Positions 1-9,672 are shown, numbered from the stretch's first letter. The stretch: DNA of 64,000 nt from Robiginitalea myxolifaciens (GCF_900115205.1 NZ_FOYQ01000002.1:682001-746000); one strand, 5' to 3'. A program made the numbers and translations. The notes: generated from the sequence alone by a model not told the origin.

Positions 1-446
1 TGCATGCCAGCGGCGGCAAGCGGATTCCAATCTGGAGAAGACCCCTTTCCATTGCAGCCTCCGTTGCACTATTGATCCTGGCTGCGGCAGTAGTCTTTAA
101 GCCGGAACCCAGTCTCGCACAACAAGTAGCCGAGATTGCTCCGGAGGTATCTGAGACAACCGACTATTTCGCCAATGTCGTGGAGCAGGAAATCAGGGCC
201 TTGCGCGAGGCGTCCAGCCCTGAAACCGAGATGCTCATTGAGGATACCCTGGAACAACTCCAGAAACTGGGAGCCGATTACCGGCAATTAGAACAGGATC
301 TGGTAGCCGGGGGTAATACCAAACTCATCCTCAGTGCCATGATTACCAATTTTCAAACCCGCATTGACCTGTTGGAAGATGTGATGTCTCAAGTAGACGA
401 AATCAAACAGTTTAAAAATGAATCCAATGAAGCTAATATCCTTTAA
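1..446 (+). CDS. Membrane-anchored anti-sigma-like protein, C-terminal part (5' end outside window)
   Basis: The open frame runs in from before base 1 (first full codon at base 3) and stops at 446; 147 residues are visible. A cytosolic stub rich in basic residues (KRIPIWRRP) is followed by one hydrophobic segment (about visible residues 17-32) and then a charged, helix-rich tail with Glu/Gln/Leu periodicity. This layout is common in the anti-sigma or sigma-operon membrane proteins that Flavobacteria carry directly after an ECF sigma gene, and the next genes are exported DUF4097/DUF2807 proteins, a frequent companion. No catalytic motif is seen. The stop overlaps the start region of the next gene, which argues for one operon. 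The assignment is contextual; the family was not recognised from sequence alone. Confidence 0.6.
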   Translation, partial: HASGGKRIPIWRRPLSIAASVALLILAAAVVFKPEPSLAQQVAEIAPEVSETTDYFANVVEQEIRALREASSPETEMLIEDTLEQLQKLGADYRQLEQDLVAGGNTKLILSAMITNFQTRIDLLEDVMSQVDEIKQFKNESNEANIL

Positions 447-1512
447 ACCTGTCTTTTTACTACTCGCTTTTATAGGTAGTATGGCCCTGGGCCACGCAAA
501 TGACTTCAAGGGCAAACACACTAAGGAGAAAACCATCCGCAAAGAATTCAACGTTAATTCGGATGCCTTACTGAAAATCAACAACTCCTACGGGAACCTG
601 GTGTTGAACTCCTGGGACCAGGATAAAGTCCTGATCGTTGTTCACATTACCACCAATGGTAATAACGAGGAAAAAGTTCAGCGTAAGCTCGACGAAATTG
701 ACGTGAATTTTGAAGCAAGTGCCTCCATGGTATCTGCAAAGACCAAATTCGGCGATAAAGATTCGTGGAATTGGTGGGGCAAGAACAACAACGTGAATAT
801 GCAGATCAACTACACGATCAGCCTTCCTGTTAAGAACTCCGTCCACCTCAGTAATGATTACGGAAATATAACCCTGGACCGGGTAGACGGCCATGCCAAG
901 ATCAGTTGTGACTATGGCCGGCTGGAACTGGGAGAACTCAGGGGGCGTGGGAATCAGTTGTCTTTCGACTACACTTCAAATTCCCGTATTGCCTTTATGA
1001 ATTCAGGATCTATCGATGCGGATTACTCGGGCTTTACCATTGAAAAAGCTGGTAACCTTAAGATCAATGCCGATTACACCAATTCAAAGGTCGAAGCCAT
1101 GGAAAACCTGGAATACTCCGCCGATTATGGAAGTATCGAGGTAGGTGAGGCTGGAAATGTCGATGGCTCCGGAGACTATGTAAATATTAAACTGGGAACC
1201 ATCCACGGCAATGTGGATATCTCAGCAGATTATGGAACCATTCGTATCGATCGCCTGGCAGCCGACGCGGGTAACGTAGACCTGAGCACAGACTACACCG
1301 GAATCAAGATCGGGTACGACCCCGGATATAATTTCGATTTCGAAATCAGCACCGAATATGCCGGAGTAAATGGCAAGGACGATTTCACTATCAATATCAG
1401 CAAGGAAAAAGATAGCGAGCGCTATTACAAAGGCTACCACGGCAAGTCCGGAAGTGGCAATATGGTTCGAATCTCCAGTGAATACGGAGGAATCAGCTTT
1501 AAACGACAATAA
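418..1512 (+). CDS. Exported DUF4097-like beta-repeat protein
   Basis: About 364 residues with an N-terminal signal peptide (MKLISFKPVFLLLAFIGS..). The start may be 418 or the ATG at 427, which gives a cleaner signal peptide. The mature protein is built from short beta-strand repeats carrying a DYG/DYT/DYS motif every 20-25 residues (for example SNDYGNITL, SCDYGRLEL, SADYGSIEV, SADYGTIRI), the pattern of a right-handed beta-solenoid. This fits the DUF4097 (putative adhesin) family, whose biochemical role is unknown. It overlaps the preceding gene by 29 bases and precedes two DUF2807 genes, so it is probably cotranscribed with an anti-sigma gene. Surface or periplasmic location is inferred from the signal peptide. 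Confidence 0.75.
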   Translation: MNPMKLISFKPVFLLLAFIGSMALGHANDFKGKHTKEKTIRKEFNVNSDALLKINNSYGNLVLNSWDQDKVLIVVHITTNGNNEEKVQRKLDEIDVNFEASASMVSAKTKFGDKDSWNWWGKNNNVNMQINYTISLPVKNSVHLSNDYGNITLDRVDGHAKISCDYGRLELGELRGRGNQLSFDYTSNSRIAFMNSGSIDADYSGFTIEKAGNLKINADYTNSKVEAMENLEYSADYGSIEVGEAGNVDGSGDYVNIKLGTIHGNVDISADYGTIRIDRLAADAGNVDLSTDYTGIKIGYDPGYNFDFEISTEYAGVNGKDDFTINISKEKDSERYYKGYHGKSGSGNMVRISSEYGGISFKRQ

Positions 1513-1535
1513 CTAGCAATCAAAAGAAACCGATC

Positions 1536-2264
1536 ATGAAAAAGAAACTACTCATTCTCGCAATCCTAATCCTGGGCACTTCCGTAAGTCAGGCCCAATG
1601 GGGTAAGCGCGTCAAAGGAAACGGTGACGAGACTACGGAAACCCGCGAAGTAGGCACCTACGAACGCCTGAGCGTGTCGCATATTTTTAAAGTTACCCTG
1701 GTTAAGGGAGCCGAAGGGCGCCTGACCATTGAGGGCGAAGAGAACCTCCTCCCCTACGTAATTACAGATGTAAGCGGCGGACGATTAAAGATCACTGTAG
1801 AAAAAGGTGTTCAATTACAAGCCAGCAAAGGCTCCGACGGAATCCGGGTTCGGGTGCCGGTTACCGATCTGGATGAGATCACCGTTAGTGGCGCAGCAGA
1901 TATTTATTCGGAAGGGAAATTCTCTTTTGACAAATTGCGTGCAGAATCATCAGGAGCCTCTGAATTGCACCTGGACGTCTCGGCCAGCGAAATCCGGGTT
2001 CAGACCTCAGGAGCCTCAGAAATGGATTTGGAAGGCAGTACCGGACGCCTGGATGTCCGCAGTTCCGGTGCCTCCAACTTCCACGCCTATGGACTAATTG
2101 CAGATCATGTTGAAGCTCAGGTTTCCGGTGCTGCCGATGTCCGTGTGAATGCCTCCAAAAGCCTGAATGCACAGGCCTCCGGCGCGGGAAACATCCGATA
2201 CAAGGGCGATCCCGAAAAAATCAATAAGCAGTCCAGCCGGGCCGCTAGCGTAAAAAAATCATAA
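1536..2264 (+). CDS. Exported DUF2807 (head GIN domain) protein, copy 1
   Basis: 242 residues, with a signal peptide ending near SVSQAQ and then the motif QWGKRVKGNG. The remainder is a repeat protein in which S-G-A-(A/S)-(D/E/N) recurs about every 18-20 residues (VSGAADI, SSGASEL, TSGASEM, SSGASNF, VSGAADV, ASGAGNI), typical of the DUF2807 beta-solenoid. The function of the family is not established; some members are described as putative auto-transporter adhesin head GIN domains. The next gene is a clear paralogue sharing the same post-signal motif, so the two arose by tandem duplication. Spacing to both neighbours is about 22 bases, consistent with one operon. Confidence 0.85.
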   Translation: MKKKLLILAILILGTSVSQAQWGKRVKGNGDETTETREVGTYERLSVSHIFKVTLVKGAEGRLTIEGEENLLPYVITDVSGGRLKITVEKGVQLQASKGSDGIRVRVPVTDLDEITVSGAADIYSEGKFSFDKLRAESSGASELHLDVSASEIRVQTSGASEMDLEGSTGRLDVRSSGASNFHAYGLIADHVEAQVSGAADVRVNASKSLNAQASGAGNIRYKGDPEKINKQSSRAASVKKS

Positions 2265-2285
2265 CACTAAATAGAGCTATCAACC

Positions 2286-3017
2286 ATGAAAAGATTAGGA
2301 GTATTAGTAAGCATGTGCCTGCTTGTGGCCTGTAACCTCAATGGCCAGTGGGGTAAAAAAGTAAAAGGAAACGGAAATATCGTTACCGAAGATCGCCAGG
2401 TAGGCGATTATGACCAGGTAGCCCTCTCGGGATGGTTCGACCTGGAACTGGTATCCGGATCTGAAGGAAACATTACCCTGGAGGGAGATGAAAACCTTCT
2501 GGAGCATATTAAGACCGAGGTAAAAGCAGGAAAGCTTGTTATCAAAACCGAAAAGGGTTATCAATTGCAGCCATCCTCCTGGAAGTCCGGCGGAATTACC
2601 ATTACAGTACCGGTGGAAGAAATTGAGGAAGTTACGCTCTCAGGATCCGGAGATATTGTCGGGAAGACCGTTTTGAAAAGCGACAACTTCCGCACCGCCG
2701 TATCCGGTAGTGGGGATGTGGTCCTGGAAGTAGAAGCCGATGATGTGGAAGCTACCCTTTCCGGTTCCGGGGATATTAAACTGAGTGGCTCGGCCCGTTA
2801 TTTTGAGGTTCGGGTTTCAGGCTCGGGTGATATCGAGGCATTTGATCTGGATGCCGACCGTGTAGAAGCAACGGTCTCCGGTTCGGCCGATATTAACGTT
2901 ACCGCCAAAGAAGAATTAATGGCCCGCGTATCGGGTTCTGGGGATATCCGTTATCGCGGTAATCCATCCAAGGTAGACACCAAAACTTCCGGATCGGGAG
3001 ACGTGACCAAGCAATAA
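2286..3017 (+). CDS. Exported DUF2807 (head GIN domain) protein, copy 2
   Basis: 243 residues, signal peptide with a possible lipobox (LLVACN, Cys at about residue 16), then QWGKKVKGNG as in copy 1. The body carries seven near-identical S-G-S-(G/A)-D turns (LSGSGDI, VSGSGDV, LSGSGDI, VSGSGDI, VSGSADI, VSGSGDI, TSGSGDV) on beta strands, indicating a regular DUF2807 solenoid. The lipobox Cys, absent from copy 1, suggests that this copy may be lipid-anchored while copy 1 is soluble. It is the last gene of the plus-strand operon and is followed by a strong hairpin terminator. Confidence 0.85.
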   Translation: MKRLGVLVSMCLLVACNLNGQWGKKVKGNGNIVTEDRQVGDYDQVALSGWFDLELVSGSEGNITLEGDENLLEHIKTEVKAGKLVIKTEKGYQLQPSSWKSGGITITVPVEEIEEVTLSGSGDIVGKTVLKSDNFRTAVSGSGDVVLEVEADDVEATLSGSGDIKLSGSARYFEVRVSGSGDIEAFDLDADRVEATVSGSADINVTAKEELMARVSGSGDIRYRGNPSKVDTKTSGSGDVTKQ

Positions 3018-3042
3018 AGAAATTACAATCAGCGAACAGTCG

Positions 3043-3081
3043 ACCCCGGAGCAGCATTATGCCGCTTCGGGGTTTTCTTTT
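3043..3081. terminator. Bidirectional-looking terminator at convergent gene ends
   Basis: A 10-bp stem ACCCCGGAGC / GCTTCGGGGT (one G-T wobble; arms 3043-3052 and 3064-3073) is followed on the plus strand by TTTTCTTTT. It ends the DUF2807 operon. Its right arm lies inside the last codons of the convergent transporter gene, so the hairpin is partly coding. Confidence 0.75.
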
Positions 3082-4391
3082 GGAACGCGCATGAGCAACA
3101 AAATTCCAATTAGGAAGAAGGTCCCCAGTATTAATGTGGCGGGACGCATGCTGTTATTCCACTGGGACACCAATCCGAATATGGACATCCCGATGATGAT
3201 CCCAATCTTTTCAGTAACATCGTAAAAAGAAAAGAAGGAAGTGGTATCTGTTGTTTCCGGTAAAAACTTGGAGTAAGTGGAACGCGACAGGGCCTGGATA
3301 CCGCCCATGACCATGCCCACAAAGCCGGCCGCAATGTAAAACTCCATGGGGCTTTTTACGAAATAGGCATAAATGCATATCGCAACCCAGATCGCGTTGA
3401 TAATAACCAGGGTGGTGATATTGCCAATGCGGTTCGAAAGTCGCGCGGTGAGCGTAGCCCCCAGCACCGCAACCAATTGAATGATCAGGATGCTGCCGAT
3501 AAGGCCCATGGTACGCTGATCATCAGATCCCCAGTCAATTTCGGATTCCCCGAAGTATGCAGCAATGAGCATTACGGTTTGCACCGCCATACTGTATACA
3601 AAGAAGGCGCCCAGATAGCGCTTGAGCCGGGGAAGGCCCGTAAGTTGTTTCCAAACCCCTCGTAATTCCCGGAATCCATTGAGGATAATGCGGTGGCGCT
3701 CCCCGTCGCGCCGGTACCCCTTTGGGAGATAATAGAAGGAATACTGGCTGAAACCAATCCACCATATCCCCACACTTACGAAGGAGTATTTCATGGCAGT
3801 GATCGCAGCAGGCGATTCCGGGCTGTCGGTAATCCCGAATACGTCGGGCGCCAAAACCATCGCCAGGTTAATCAGGAGTAACAGGACACTACCGATATAC
3901 CCGAGGGAGAATCCCCAGGCACTGATCCGGTCTTGTTGTTCAGGAAAGGCGATATCAGGTAAATAGGAATTGCTCATTGCAAAGCTCACCCAGAAGCCAA
4001 TAACCCCCAGAAAATAGAAGACAAGGCCCACATAGATGCTTTGCAGGTCGAACCAGTAAAGACCAATGCACGATAATCCTCCCAGGTAGCAGAAGAATTT
4101 CATAAAAACCTTCTTATTCCCGAGGTAATCGGCAATTCCGGAAATCAGCGGAGTAATCAGGGCAATGACCACAAATGCAGCTGCGGTAACATAACTAATC
4201 AAAGGGGTGCGCGCAATTGCGCCCCCAAAAACGGCTACCTGCTCTACATTGGCCTGCCGAAAAATCGCACCGAGGAAAATCGGAAATACAGCGGATACGA
4301 CTGTAAGACTGTATACGGAATTGGCCCAATCATAAAAGGCCCAGGCATTTAGCAGTTTTTTGCTGCCTTTCTCAAGGGGAAGCCGGGCCAT
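3057..4391 (-). CDS. MFS transporter, UMF1/Atg22-like family
   Basis: 444 residues with about twelve predicted membrane helices. The N-terminal stretch KKLLNAWAFYDWANSVYSL is typical of the UMF1 (Atg22-like) branch of the major facilitator superfamily, and the length matches the family. Its substrate in bacteria is not known; the yeast homologue Atg22 is a vacuolar amino-acid effluxer. Charged loops with KKGSRK-type residues near the start place the N-terminus in the cytoplasm. It lies 8 bases downstream of the M48 peptidase gene on the same strand, so the pair is probably cotranscribed. Assigning a substrate would be guesswork. Confidence 0.85.
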   Translation of the reverse strand: MARLPLEKGSKKLLNAWAFYDWANSVYSLTVVSAVFPIFLGAIFRQANVEQVAVFGGAIARTPLISYVTAAAFVVIALITPLISGIADYLGNKKVFMKFFCYLGGLSCIGLYWFDLQSIYVGLVFYFLGVIGFWVSFAMSNSYLPDIAFPEQQDRISAWGFSLGYIGSVLLLLINLAMVLAPDVFGITDSPESPAAITAMKYSFVSVGIWWIGFSQYSFYYLPKGYRRDGERHRIILNGFRELRGVWKQLTGLPRLKRYLGAFFVYSMAVQTVMLIAAYFGESEIDWGSDDQRTMGLIGSILIIQLVAVLGATLTARLSNRIGNITTLVIINAIWVAICIYAYFVKSPMEFYIAAGFVGMVMGGIQALSRSTYSKFLPETTDTTSFFSFYDVTEKIGIIIGMSIFGLVSQWNNSMRPATLILGTFFLIGILLLMRVPKENPEAA

Positions 4392-4399
4392 TCAGCGGA

Positions 4400-5209
4400 C
4401 TAGTTAAAGGTAGTTACCCCAAACTTTCGGGCTTCCTCTTTAGCCAAAGGCGCCCATTGCGTAAGGTTATTAATCCGCGTATCGTTGGATGGGTGTGTAC
4501 TCAGGAATTCCGGCGGGGCGGCATTACCACTATTGGCCTTCATGCGTTTCCAGAGCTCCGCAGCTTCGTCGGGATTATAACCGGCAATGGCCATGATTTG
4601 CAGCCCGATACGATCCGCTTCTGTTTCATGACTACGGCTGAAAGGGAGCATTACACCTACGGCACTCCCTATTCCATAGGCTTGATTAAACATATTTCGT
4701 TTTTCAGGGTCCTGAATAGCAACATTTCCGGCTACGGCACCGATTTGTTGCAAGGTTCCTGCACTCATGCGCTGTGCGCCATGATCGGCAAGGGCATGGG
4801 CTACTTCGTGACCCATGACCACGGCTATTCCGGTTTCACCCTGGCAGATCGGGAGGATTCCAGTATAGAAAACGATCTTACCTCCTGGCATACACCAGGC
4901 GTTTACGGTCTCGTCATTAACCAGGTTGTATTCCCACTGGTAGTCTTTTAAGTATCCTGGATACCCGTTAGCGGTAAGCCAGCGTTCTGCCGCATTGGAG
5001 ATACGCTTCCCGACCTTTTCTATGGTCTGAGCCTCGGAAGTACCTTCGACCACATTATTCTGCTCGAGGAATTGGTCGTATTGGGCAAAAGCCATGGGGA
5101 AGATCTGGCTGTTGGGGTAGAAATTCAGTGTCTTCTTACCGGTAAAGGGGTTGACCTTACAGGCCACCACTGCCACCAGCAGCAAGAGCACCATTGAAAA
5201 CTTTTTCAT
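4400..5209 (-). CDS. M48 family metallopeptidase, lipoprotein
   Basis: 269 residues. The N-terminal signal ends in a lipobox (VVAC, Cys17), so the protein is probably anchored to a membrane facing the periplasm. The zinc site HEVAH is at about residues 134-138, and the third ligand is in SHETEAD near residue 190. This is the compact Oma1/LoiP-like M48 type that degrades damaged envelope proteins in other bacteria. The protein has no additional membrane helices or TPR extension. The downstream UMF1 transporter gene follows after 8 bases. The protease assignment is firm; the physiological substrate is not visible. Confidence 0.92.
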   Translation of the reverse strand: MKKFSMVLLLLVAVVACKVNPFTGKKTLNFYPNSQIFPMAFAQYDQFLEQNNVVEGTSEAQTIEKVGKRISNAAERWLTANGYPGYLKDYQWEYNLVNDETVNAWCMPGGKIVFYTGILPICQGETGIAVVMGHEVAHALADHGAQRMSAGTLQQIGAVAGNVAIQDPEKRNMFNQAYGIGSAVGVMLPFSRSHETEADRIGLQIMAIAGYNPDEAAELWKRMKANSGNAAPPEFLSTHPSNDTRINNLTQWAPLAKEEARKFGVTTFN

Positions 5210-5254
5210 GATGTTAATTTCAAGGATTAGTGTGTAGGGGAATTTACAAAAAAA

Positions 5255-7654
5255 TCAACGCCCTATCAGGTGCAGTACATTGAAATTTTTATCCACCTCT
5301 ATACTGTTGTCCCCATTCAATCGCACCGATTCCAAAGGCACTTTTTCGTTGTCTACCTCAACTTTCGAAATCTTGAAGGGCAAGCCATTCAGATTGATTT
5401 TGAAGGACTTATATGGAGTAATGTAGGTGCCGTCTTTGAATTGCTGGATGATGAGTTCTTTGGGCTTTCCGCGTAATCTGAAGTTTCTAACGCTGTATCC
5501 CCCTTTCTTGTAATCATATCCTTCCCCGGCGTCTTCATAGATGGTGGATTGCTCATCGCCTTCCTTGTAATAGACACTCAGGGTGAGTTGCTCAATAGTC
5601 TTCTCTCCAACGTACTGTTGAACAGGATATTTAGGGATAATCGCTCCCTCCTTGATGAATAATGGGATTTTATCGATGTCAGAGGCCACCCAGCGCTCAC
5701 TGCCGCCAGTTACCAGTTCCCCTGTCCAGAAATTATACCAATTTCCACGCGGAATATACATGCGTCGTCCTTTGGCATTGGGCTCTTGAATCGGACAGAC
5801 CAGGAAATGGTCTCCGAAAACAAATTCGTCGGTGCGGAAATGCGTTTGTGTATCCTCCTGATCGTAATAAACAAGGGACTTTAACATGGGGACCCCTTCC
5901 TTGGCATAGCGCCAGAACATGGTGTACAAATAAGGAAGCAACTGGTACCTCAGCTCTATAAATTTCCGCACGATTCCGGTTACTTCGGCATCGAAAGACC
6001 AGGGTTCCTGATCCCCGTGATCCCCACTGGAGTGGACACGGCAAAACGGGTGGAAAACCCCGAGCTGTACCCAGCGCGCAAACAGTTCCCCATTGGGCTG
6101 TTCGGCAAACCCACCGATATCGGATCCCACAAAACTGTATCCGCTCATACACATGCGTTGCACCTGCACGTTTGCGATCCAAAGGTGCTCCCAGGTAGCC
6201 ACATTATCCCCGGTCCAGGTACAGGCAAAACGTTGCGTACCGGCGTAAGCGGCCCGGGTAATGACAAAGGGGCGTTTTGGGAAAACATATTTCTTGACGC
6301 CGTCGTATGTAGCCCGCACCATCTGCATTCCGTAGATGTTGTGCGCCTTTCGATGTGAACAGGGGTTACCGTCATAGTTGTGACGCGTATCCAGAGGAGC
6401 TGTCTTCGTAGGCACCTCCATGACCGCAGGTTCATTCATGTCATTCCATACCGCGTGCAGCCCGGAATCCTTGATAAAAGATTCGTAGAGACCAGCCCAC
6501 CACTCCCGGACTTTAGGGTCGGTGTAATCGGGGAATGCACAGGGGCCGGGCCAAACCTTACCGGTCATTACCGGTCCGTCGGCACGCTTGCAGAAATAAT
6601 CATTCTCCATCCCCTCTTGATAGACGCTGTATTCCCGGTCTACCTTGATCCCGGGATCAATCATTACCACTGTCTTAAAGCCCTCCTCCTCTAATTCGGA
6701 GATCATGCGTTTGGGATCGGGAAAATGTTTCTTATCCCAAGTAAAACAGCGGAAGCCGTCCATATAGTCGATATCCAGATAGAGGGCGTCACAAGGTATT
6801 TTGAGCTTGCGGAATTTCCGGGCAATTTCCTTGACCCGCTTTTCGGGATAATAGCTCCATTTGGACTGGTGGTACCCCAGGGACCACAAAGGCGGAAGTT
6901 CCGGGGTTCCGGTAAGGTCGGTATACGCCTGTACTACCCTTGAAATAGCAGGACCATAAAAGAAATAGTAATTCATTTCTCCCCCATCGGCCCAGAAACT
7001 AGTAATGTTGCGGCGTTCGTGGGAAAAGTCAAAGTGCGTTCGGAAGGTATTGTCAAAGAAAATACCATAGGCGCGATTGTCGTGCAATCCAATAAAAAAA
7101 GGGACTGCCTTGTAGAGGGGCTCCTGATCCTTTCCGTAGGCGTACTGATCCGTTACCCAATTGTGTACCCGACGGCCCTTGAGGTTGGTATGCGTAGCCT
7201 TATCCCCCATCCCATAGAAACTTTCTGAGGGTTGGGTAATCTTGCTCATCTTAACGGTATTCCCGCCGTGCTCGTAGTTTTCCTCCCAATGGAAGCCGAG
7301 TTCGTCTTCATTGAGGATATTCCCTTCCAGGTCAGAAATCTGGACCCTGAGGGTTTTCTTGTCTACCAGAATCTGCAGCTTACTGGTAAAAATGCGGTAG
7401 TCGGTGGTCGTTTCCTCTTCGAGGAGCTCATTGAATCCGCGGGAAGCGTCCGGGTCAATAGCGTAAGAGAAATCCGGTTCAAAGGTATGTTGCGTGGCGT
7501 AGCGGAATCTGAGCACACTGTTTCGAATCACAGTGATTTCCAAAATAACCCCGTTCTCGGTAGTCAGGTAAAACTTATCGGAGTCCTTCTGGTAATCGGT
7601 AACCTGATTCGGATACAGGTTCCCTTTGTATTCCAGTTCGGTATTGGTAATCAT
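5255..7654 (-). CDS. Glycoside hydrolase family 31 alpha-glucosidase
   Basis: 799 residues. A beta-sandwich N-terminal domain (about 1-250) precedes the GH31 barrel. The catalytic nucleophile Asp is in WNDMNEP (about residue 405) and the acid/base Asp in TGDN (about 483); YLDIDYMDG near 293 is the usual substrate-site strand. No signal peptide is present, so it should be cytoplasmic. GH31 enzymes release glucose from non-reducing ends of alpha-glucans and maltodextrins. As the last gene of the glgE-maltokinase-glgB cluster it most likely degrades the glycogen or maltodextrins the other enzymes build. Its exact linkage preference (alpha-1,4, alpha-1,6 or transglycosylating) cannot be read from the sequence. 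Confidence 0.92.
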   Translation of the reverse strand: MITNTELEYKGNLYPNQVTDYQKDSDKFYLTTENGVILEITVIRNSVLRFRYATQHTFEPDFSYAIDPDASRGFNELLEEETTTDYRIFTSKLQILVDKKTLRVQISDLEGNILNEDELGFHWEENYEHGGNTVKMSKITQPSESFYGMGDKATHTNLKGRRVHNWVTDQYAYGKDQEPLYKAVPFFIGLHDNRAYGIFFDNTFRTHFDFSHERRNITSFWADGGEMNYYFFYGPAISRVVQAYTDLTGTPELPPLWSLGYHQSKWSYYPEKRVKEIARKFRKLKIPCDALYLDIDYMDGFRCFTWDKKHFPDPKRMISELEEEGFKTVVMIDPGIKVDREYSVYQEGMENDYFCKRADGPVMTGKVWPGPCAFPDYTDPKVREWWAGLYESFIKDSGLHAVWNDMNEPAVMEVPTKTAPLDTRHNYDGNPCSHRKAHNIYGMQMVRATYDGVKKYVFPKRPFVITRAAYAGTQRFACTWTGDNVATWEHLWIANVQVQRMCMSGYSFVGSDIGGFAEQPNGELFARWVQLGVFHPFCRVHSSGDHGDQEPWSFDAEVTGIVRKFIELRYQLLPYLYTMFWRYAKEGVPMLKSLVYYDQEDTQTHFRTDEFVFGDHFLVCPIQEPNAKGRRMYIPRGNWYNFWTGELVTGGSERWVASDIDKIPLFIKEGAIIPKYPVQQYVGEKTIEQLTLSVYYKEGDEQSTIYEDAGEGYDYKKGGYSVRNFRLRGKPKELIIQQFKDGTYITPYKSFKINLNGLPFKISKVEVDNEKVPLESVRLNGDNSIEVDKNFNVLHLIGR

Positions 7655-7753
7655 AGCCGGTTAGTTTTTAACCAGACAAAAGAAAGACATATCCGGCAGA
7701 AAGCGAAACCCGGCCAACGACAAAATATGAACTACAACGATTGCGGGCCGTTT

Positions 7754-9649
7754 TTACCTGAAAATAACTACCCCAAGCGGAGGTAAATCAACGCAAATAG
7801 ACTTCTCATAAGCATGCCAGGGCTCTTTTTCGATAGCCGCTTCGCCATTAATCATTCCACTTCCCCCATATTCCTTAGCATCGCTATTGAAGAGTTCCTT
7901 CATCTTTCTCGATTTGGGAACTCCGATACGATAGCCCTCACGGGGTACCGGGGTTAAGTTGCAGGCAATGACCAGGGTATCTTTATCCTCATGGCCCATG
8001 CGCACATAAGTCAGGACAGAATTTTCAGAATCCCCATAGTCGATCCATCGGAAGCCCTCATGGCTGAATTGCTTTTCATACAATGCCGGCTGGGTGCGAT
8101 AGAGCGTATTGAGATCGCGGATTAAATTTTGAATCCCTTTGTGGAAATCATACTGCAGCAAGTGCCAGTCCAGGCTTTGCTGAAAATTCCATTCAGAGGA
8201 TTGGCCAAATTCCCCGCCCATAAACAGGAGGTTTCCACCCGGGTGGGTAAACATATACCCATAGAGACACCTCAGGTTGGCGAATCGTTGCCATTCATCC
8301 CCAGGCATGCGATACAACAGGGATTGCTTGCCGTAAACGACCTCGTCGTGCGAGAATGGCAGCATAAAGTTCTCCGTGAAAGCATAGGTCATGCTAAACG
8401 TAATATCGTTCTGGTGATGTTTGCGGTAAATGGGTTCTTTTTTGAAGTATTCCAGGGTATCGTGCATCCATCCCATCATCCACTTCATCCCGAATCCCAG
8501 GCCGCCCAGGTTTACCGGTTTGGTTACTCCCGAAAATGCTGTTGACTCCTCGGCTATGGTCTGGACCCCTTCGAAATTCCCGTAGACCTCCGTATTGAGT
8601 TCCCGGATAAAGGAAATCGCCTCCAGGTGTTCGTTGTTGCCGTACATATTGGGCTCCCACTCCCCATCTTCCCTGGAATAATCCAAATAGAGCATCGAGG
8701 CAACCGCGTCTACCCGTAAACCATCGATGTGGTATTGATCCATCCAAAACAGCGCATTACTGATTAGGAAAGCGCGCACCTCATTCCGTCCATAATTAAA
8801 AATTAAACTCTTCCAATCGGGGTGGTATCCCTTGCGTCGGTCGGGGTGCTCATACAGGTTGGATCCGTCAAAATAACCCAGGCCATGGGCATCTTCCGGA
8901 AAATGAGAAGGAACCCAGTCCAGGATCACGCCTATCCCCGCTCTGTGCAGGGCATCTACCAGGTATTTGAAATCTTCCGGCTTACCAAAACGCGAGGTCG
9001 GGGCAAAATACCCGGTTAGCTGATACCCCCAGGACGGGTCATAGGGGTACTCCATAATGGGCATAAACTCAACATGGGTAAAATTCAAGTCTTTGACATA
9101 AGCCACCAGCTCATCTGCCAGTTCAATATAGCTCATGAATTTATCCCCGTCATTGCGTTTCCAGGAACCCAGGTGTACCTCATAGACCGAATAGGGCTTA
9201 TCCAGGCCATTGTGCTGCGCCCGGTTCTTCATCCAGGTAGCATCTTTCCAGCTGTGCTTGGCTTCCCAAACAACCGAAGCCGTTTTAGGAGGATGCTCGC
9301 AATACCGGGCAAAAGGATCGGCCTTTTCTGTTTTGGCATCCCCGATATGAGAATGGATTTTATACTTGTACAAAGTACCCTGATCCAGGCCGGGAATAAA
9401 CCCTTCCCAGATTCCGCTTTCGTCCCAGCGAACATTCAGGGCATGCTCCCCTTCCAACCAGTAGTTAAAGTCTCCCACAACGGAAACAGCCTTGGCCGAA
9501 GGTGCCCAAACGGCAAAATATACCCCCTTCTGCCCATCGACCTCTGTGAGGTGCGAACCGAGTTTTTCGTACAGGCGGTAATGCTTGCCGGATTTGAATA
9601 GATTGATATCAAAATCAGTAAATAGGCTATGGGGAATTACTTGACCCAT
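7754..9649 (-). CDS. glgB: 1,4-alpha-glucan branching enzyme
   Basis: 631 residues when started at the ATG at 9649 (MGQVIPHSLF); an in-frame upstream extension to 9727 would run into the maltokinase gene and does not look like coding sequence. A CBM48-type beta domain (about 30-130) precedes the GH13 barrel. The catalytic set is visible: nucleophile Asp in DGLRVDAVASM (about 314), acid/base Glu in TIAEEST, and the third Asp in FSHDEVVYGK. The enzyme transfers alpha-1,4 chains to alpha-1,6 positions of glycogen. It starts 23 bases after the maltokinase stop and should be cotranscribed with glgE and mak. Length matches family members lacking the extra N1 domain. Confidence 0.95.
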   Translation of the reverse strand: MGQVIPHSLFTDFDINLFKSGKHYRLYEKLGSHLTEVDGQKGVYFAVWAPSAKAVSVVGDFNYWLEGEHALNVRWDESGIWEGFIPGLDQGTLYKYKIHSHIGDAKTEKADPFARYCEHPPKTASVVWEAKHSWKDATWMKNRAQHNGLDKPYSVYEVHLGSWKRNDGDKFMSYIELADELVAYVKDLNFTHVEFMPIMEYPYDPSWGYQLTGYFAPTSRFGKPEDFKYLVDALHRAGIGVILDWVPSHFPEDAHGLGYFDGSNLYEHPDRRKGYHPDWKSLIFNYGRNEVRAFLISNALFWMDQYHIDGLRVDAVASMLYLDYSREDGEWEPNMYGNNEHLEAISFIRELNTEVYGNFEGVQTIAEESTAFSGVTKPVNLGGLGFGMKWMMGWMHDTLEYFKKEPIYRKHHQNDITFSMTYAFTENFMLPFSHDEVVYGKQSLLYRMPGDEWQRFANLRCLYGYMFTHPGGNLLFMGGEFGQSSEWNFQQSLDWHLLQYDFHKGIQNLIRDLNTLYRTQPALYEKQFSHEGFRWIDYGDSENSVLTYVRMGHEDKDTLVIACNLTPVPREGYRIGVPKSRKMKELFNSDAKEYGGSGMINGEAAIEKEPWHAYEKSICVDLPPLGVVIFR

Positions 9650-9672
9650 GATTGTTTGGTTTAGAATGTTGG

